A DNA stretch of 5,017 nt from JBBIII01 sp037446575 (GTDB lineage: Bacteria > Bacteroidota > Ignavibacteria > UBA10030). The stretch spans positions 1 through 5,017 of the forward strand of contig JBBIII010000122.1 of the NCBI GenBank assembly GCA_037446575.1, given 5' to 3'. Under the pieces are notes generated by a model, which was given only the letters and a program-made list of their open reading frames with translations, made no database searches and was not told where the DNA came from. A program made the position numbers and the translations under genes. Below, one piece after another: positions 4,880 through 5,017 of this stretch (position 1 is the stretch's first letter; every line of letters begins with the position of its first letter).

Positions 4880-5017
4880 TGAAGCATTTTTCTGATACAA
4901 TTATTCGAATTGCTCTATTCGTTCTCATCCTATACATGTGGTTGTGGTTAATCGATCTACATCTTTCTACTTTCTTCGATGCATTAATAATTGTTGGAGG
5001 TGTCTTATTGATATTTC
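4879..5017 (+). CDS. N-terminus of an unidentified membrane protein, 3' partial
   Basis: An open frame starts with ATG at 4879 and runs off the window after 46 complete codons. It begins MKHFSDTIIR, then has a hydrophobic segment at about 9-25 (IALFVLILYMWLWLI), a short polar/aromatic turn DLHLSTFFD (26-34), and a second hydrophobic segment from about 35 (ALIIVGGVLLIF) that continues to the edge. This looks like the first two transmembrane helices of an inner-membrane protein; too little is visible to assign a family. The start is the first possible one after an in-frame TAG at 4855, and the hydrophobic pattern supports real coding. It has no good Shine-Dalgarno site, only AGAAAG about ten bases upstream, which contrasts with the strong sites of its neighbours. 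Confidence 0.65.
   Translation, partial: MKHFSDTIIRIALFVLILYMWLWLIDLHLSTFFDALIIVGGVLLIF

Overview
The window reads as AT-rich chromosomal DNA from the Bacteroidota/Chlorobi side of the tree, most like Ignavibacteria or a relative. Two observations support this. The partial gene at the left edge ends in a type IX secretion (T9SS) type A sorting domain with the QNYPNPFNPTT opening common in Ignavibacteria and related phyla. Several genes also carry strong Shine-Dalgarno sites (for example AAAGGAGGTG before the gene at 3529), which is unlike the SD-poor leaders of typical Bacteroidia. This placement is inference from motifs only.

Layout, all genes on the + strand. 1-246: C-terminal 81 codons of a T9SS-exported protein, followed by a clear intrinsic terminator (293-326). 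402-875: exported GlcG/HbpS-like (DUF336) protein. 1105-1953 and 1966-3402: a two-gene unit separated by 12 bases, encoding a secreted beta-rich protein of uncertain family (DUF6263-like) and an exported Xaa-Pro aminopeptidase of family M24B with all metal ligands present. 3370-3488: degenerate 7-bp tandem repeats that begin inside the peptidase gene and encode its last ten residues. 3529-4530: a soluble GAF-GGDEF protein whose catalytic site is degenerate (GFDEI, with both guanine-contacting residues replaced) while the RxxD c-di-GMP I-site is intact, so a c-di-GMP receptor is more likely than a cyclase. 4879-5017: start of an unidentified membrane protein cut by the window edge.

The most interesting part is the 348-base gap between the last two genes. 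It contains a compact inverted-repeat architecture at 4556-4673: a perfect 11-bp closing stem enclosing three consecutive hairpins, which together form a four-way junction. A terminator-like hairpin follows at 4682-4713. I do not recognise it as any known RNA family. One hairpin exposes a C/U-rich loop with two overlapping CCUCC and two UCCC motifs, complementary to Shine-Dalgarno sequences. This is a candidate undescribed small RNA or cis-regulatory element. A 30-codon ORF with a plausible ribosome site overlaps its 5' half, so a coding or dual role is not excluded.

Functionally, four of the five gene products in 1-3402, counting the cut first gene, appear to be exported (T9SS or Sec), suggesting cell-envelope or extracellular heme-, protein- and peptide-related tasks. 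The right part looks regulatory (c-di-GMP reception plus a structured RNA). No mobile elements, CRISPR arrays, tRNAs or rRNAs were seen.
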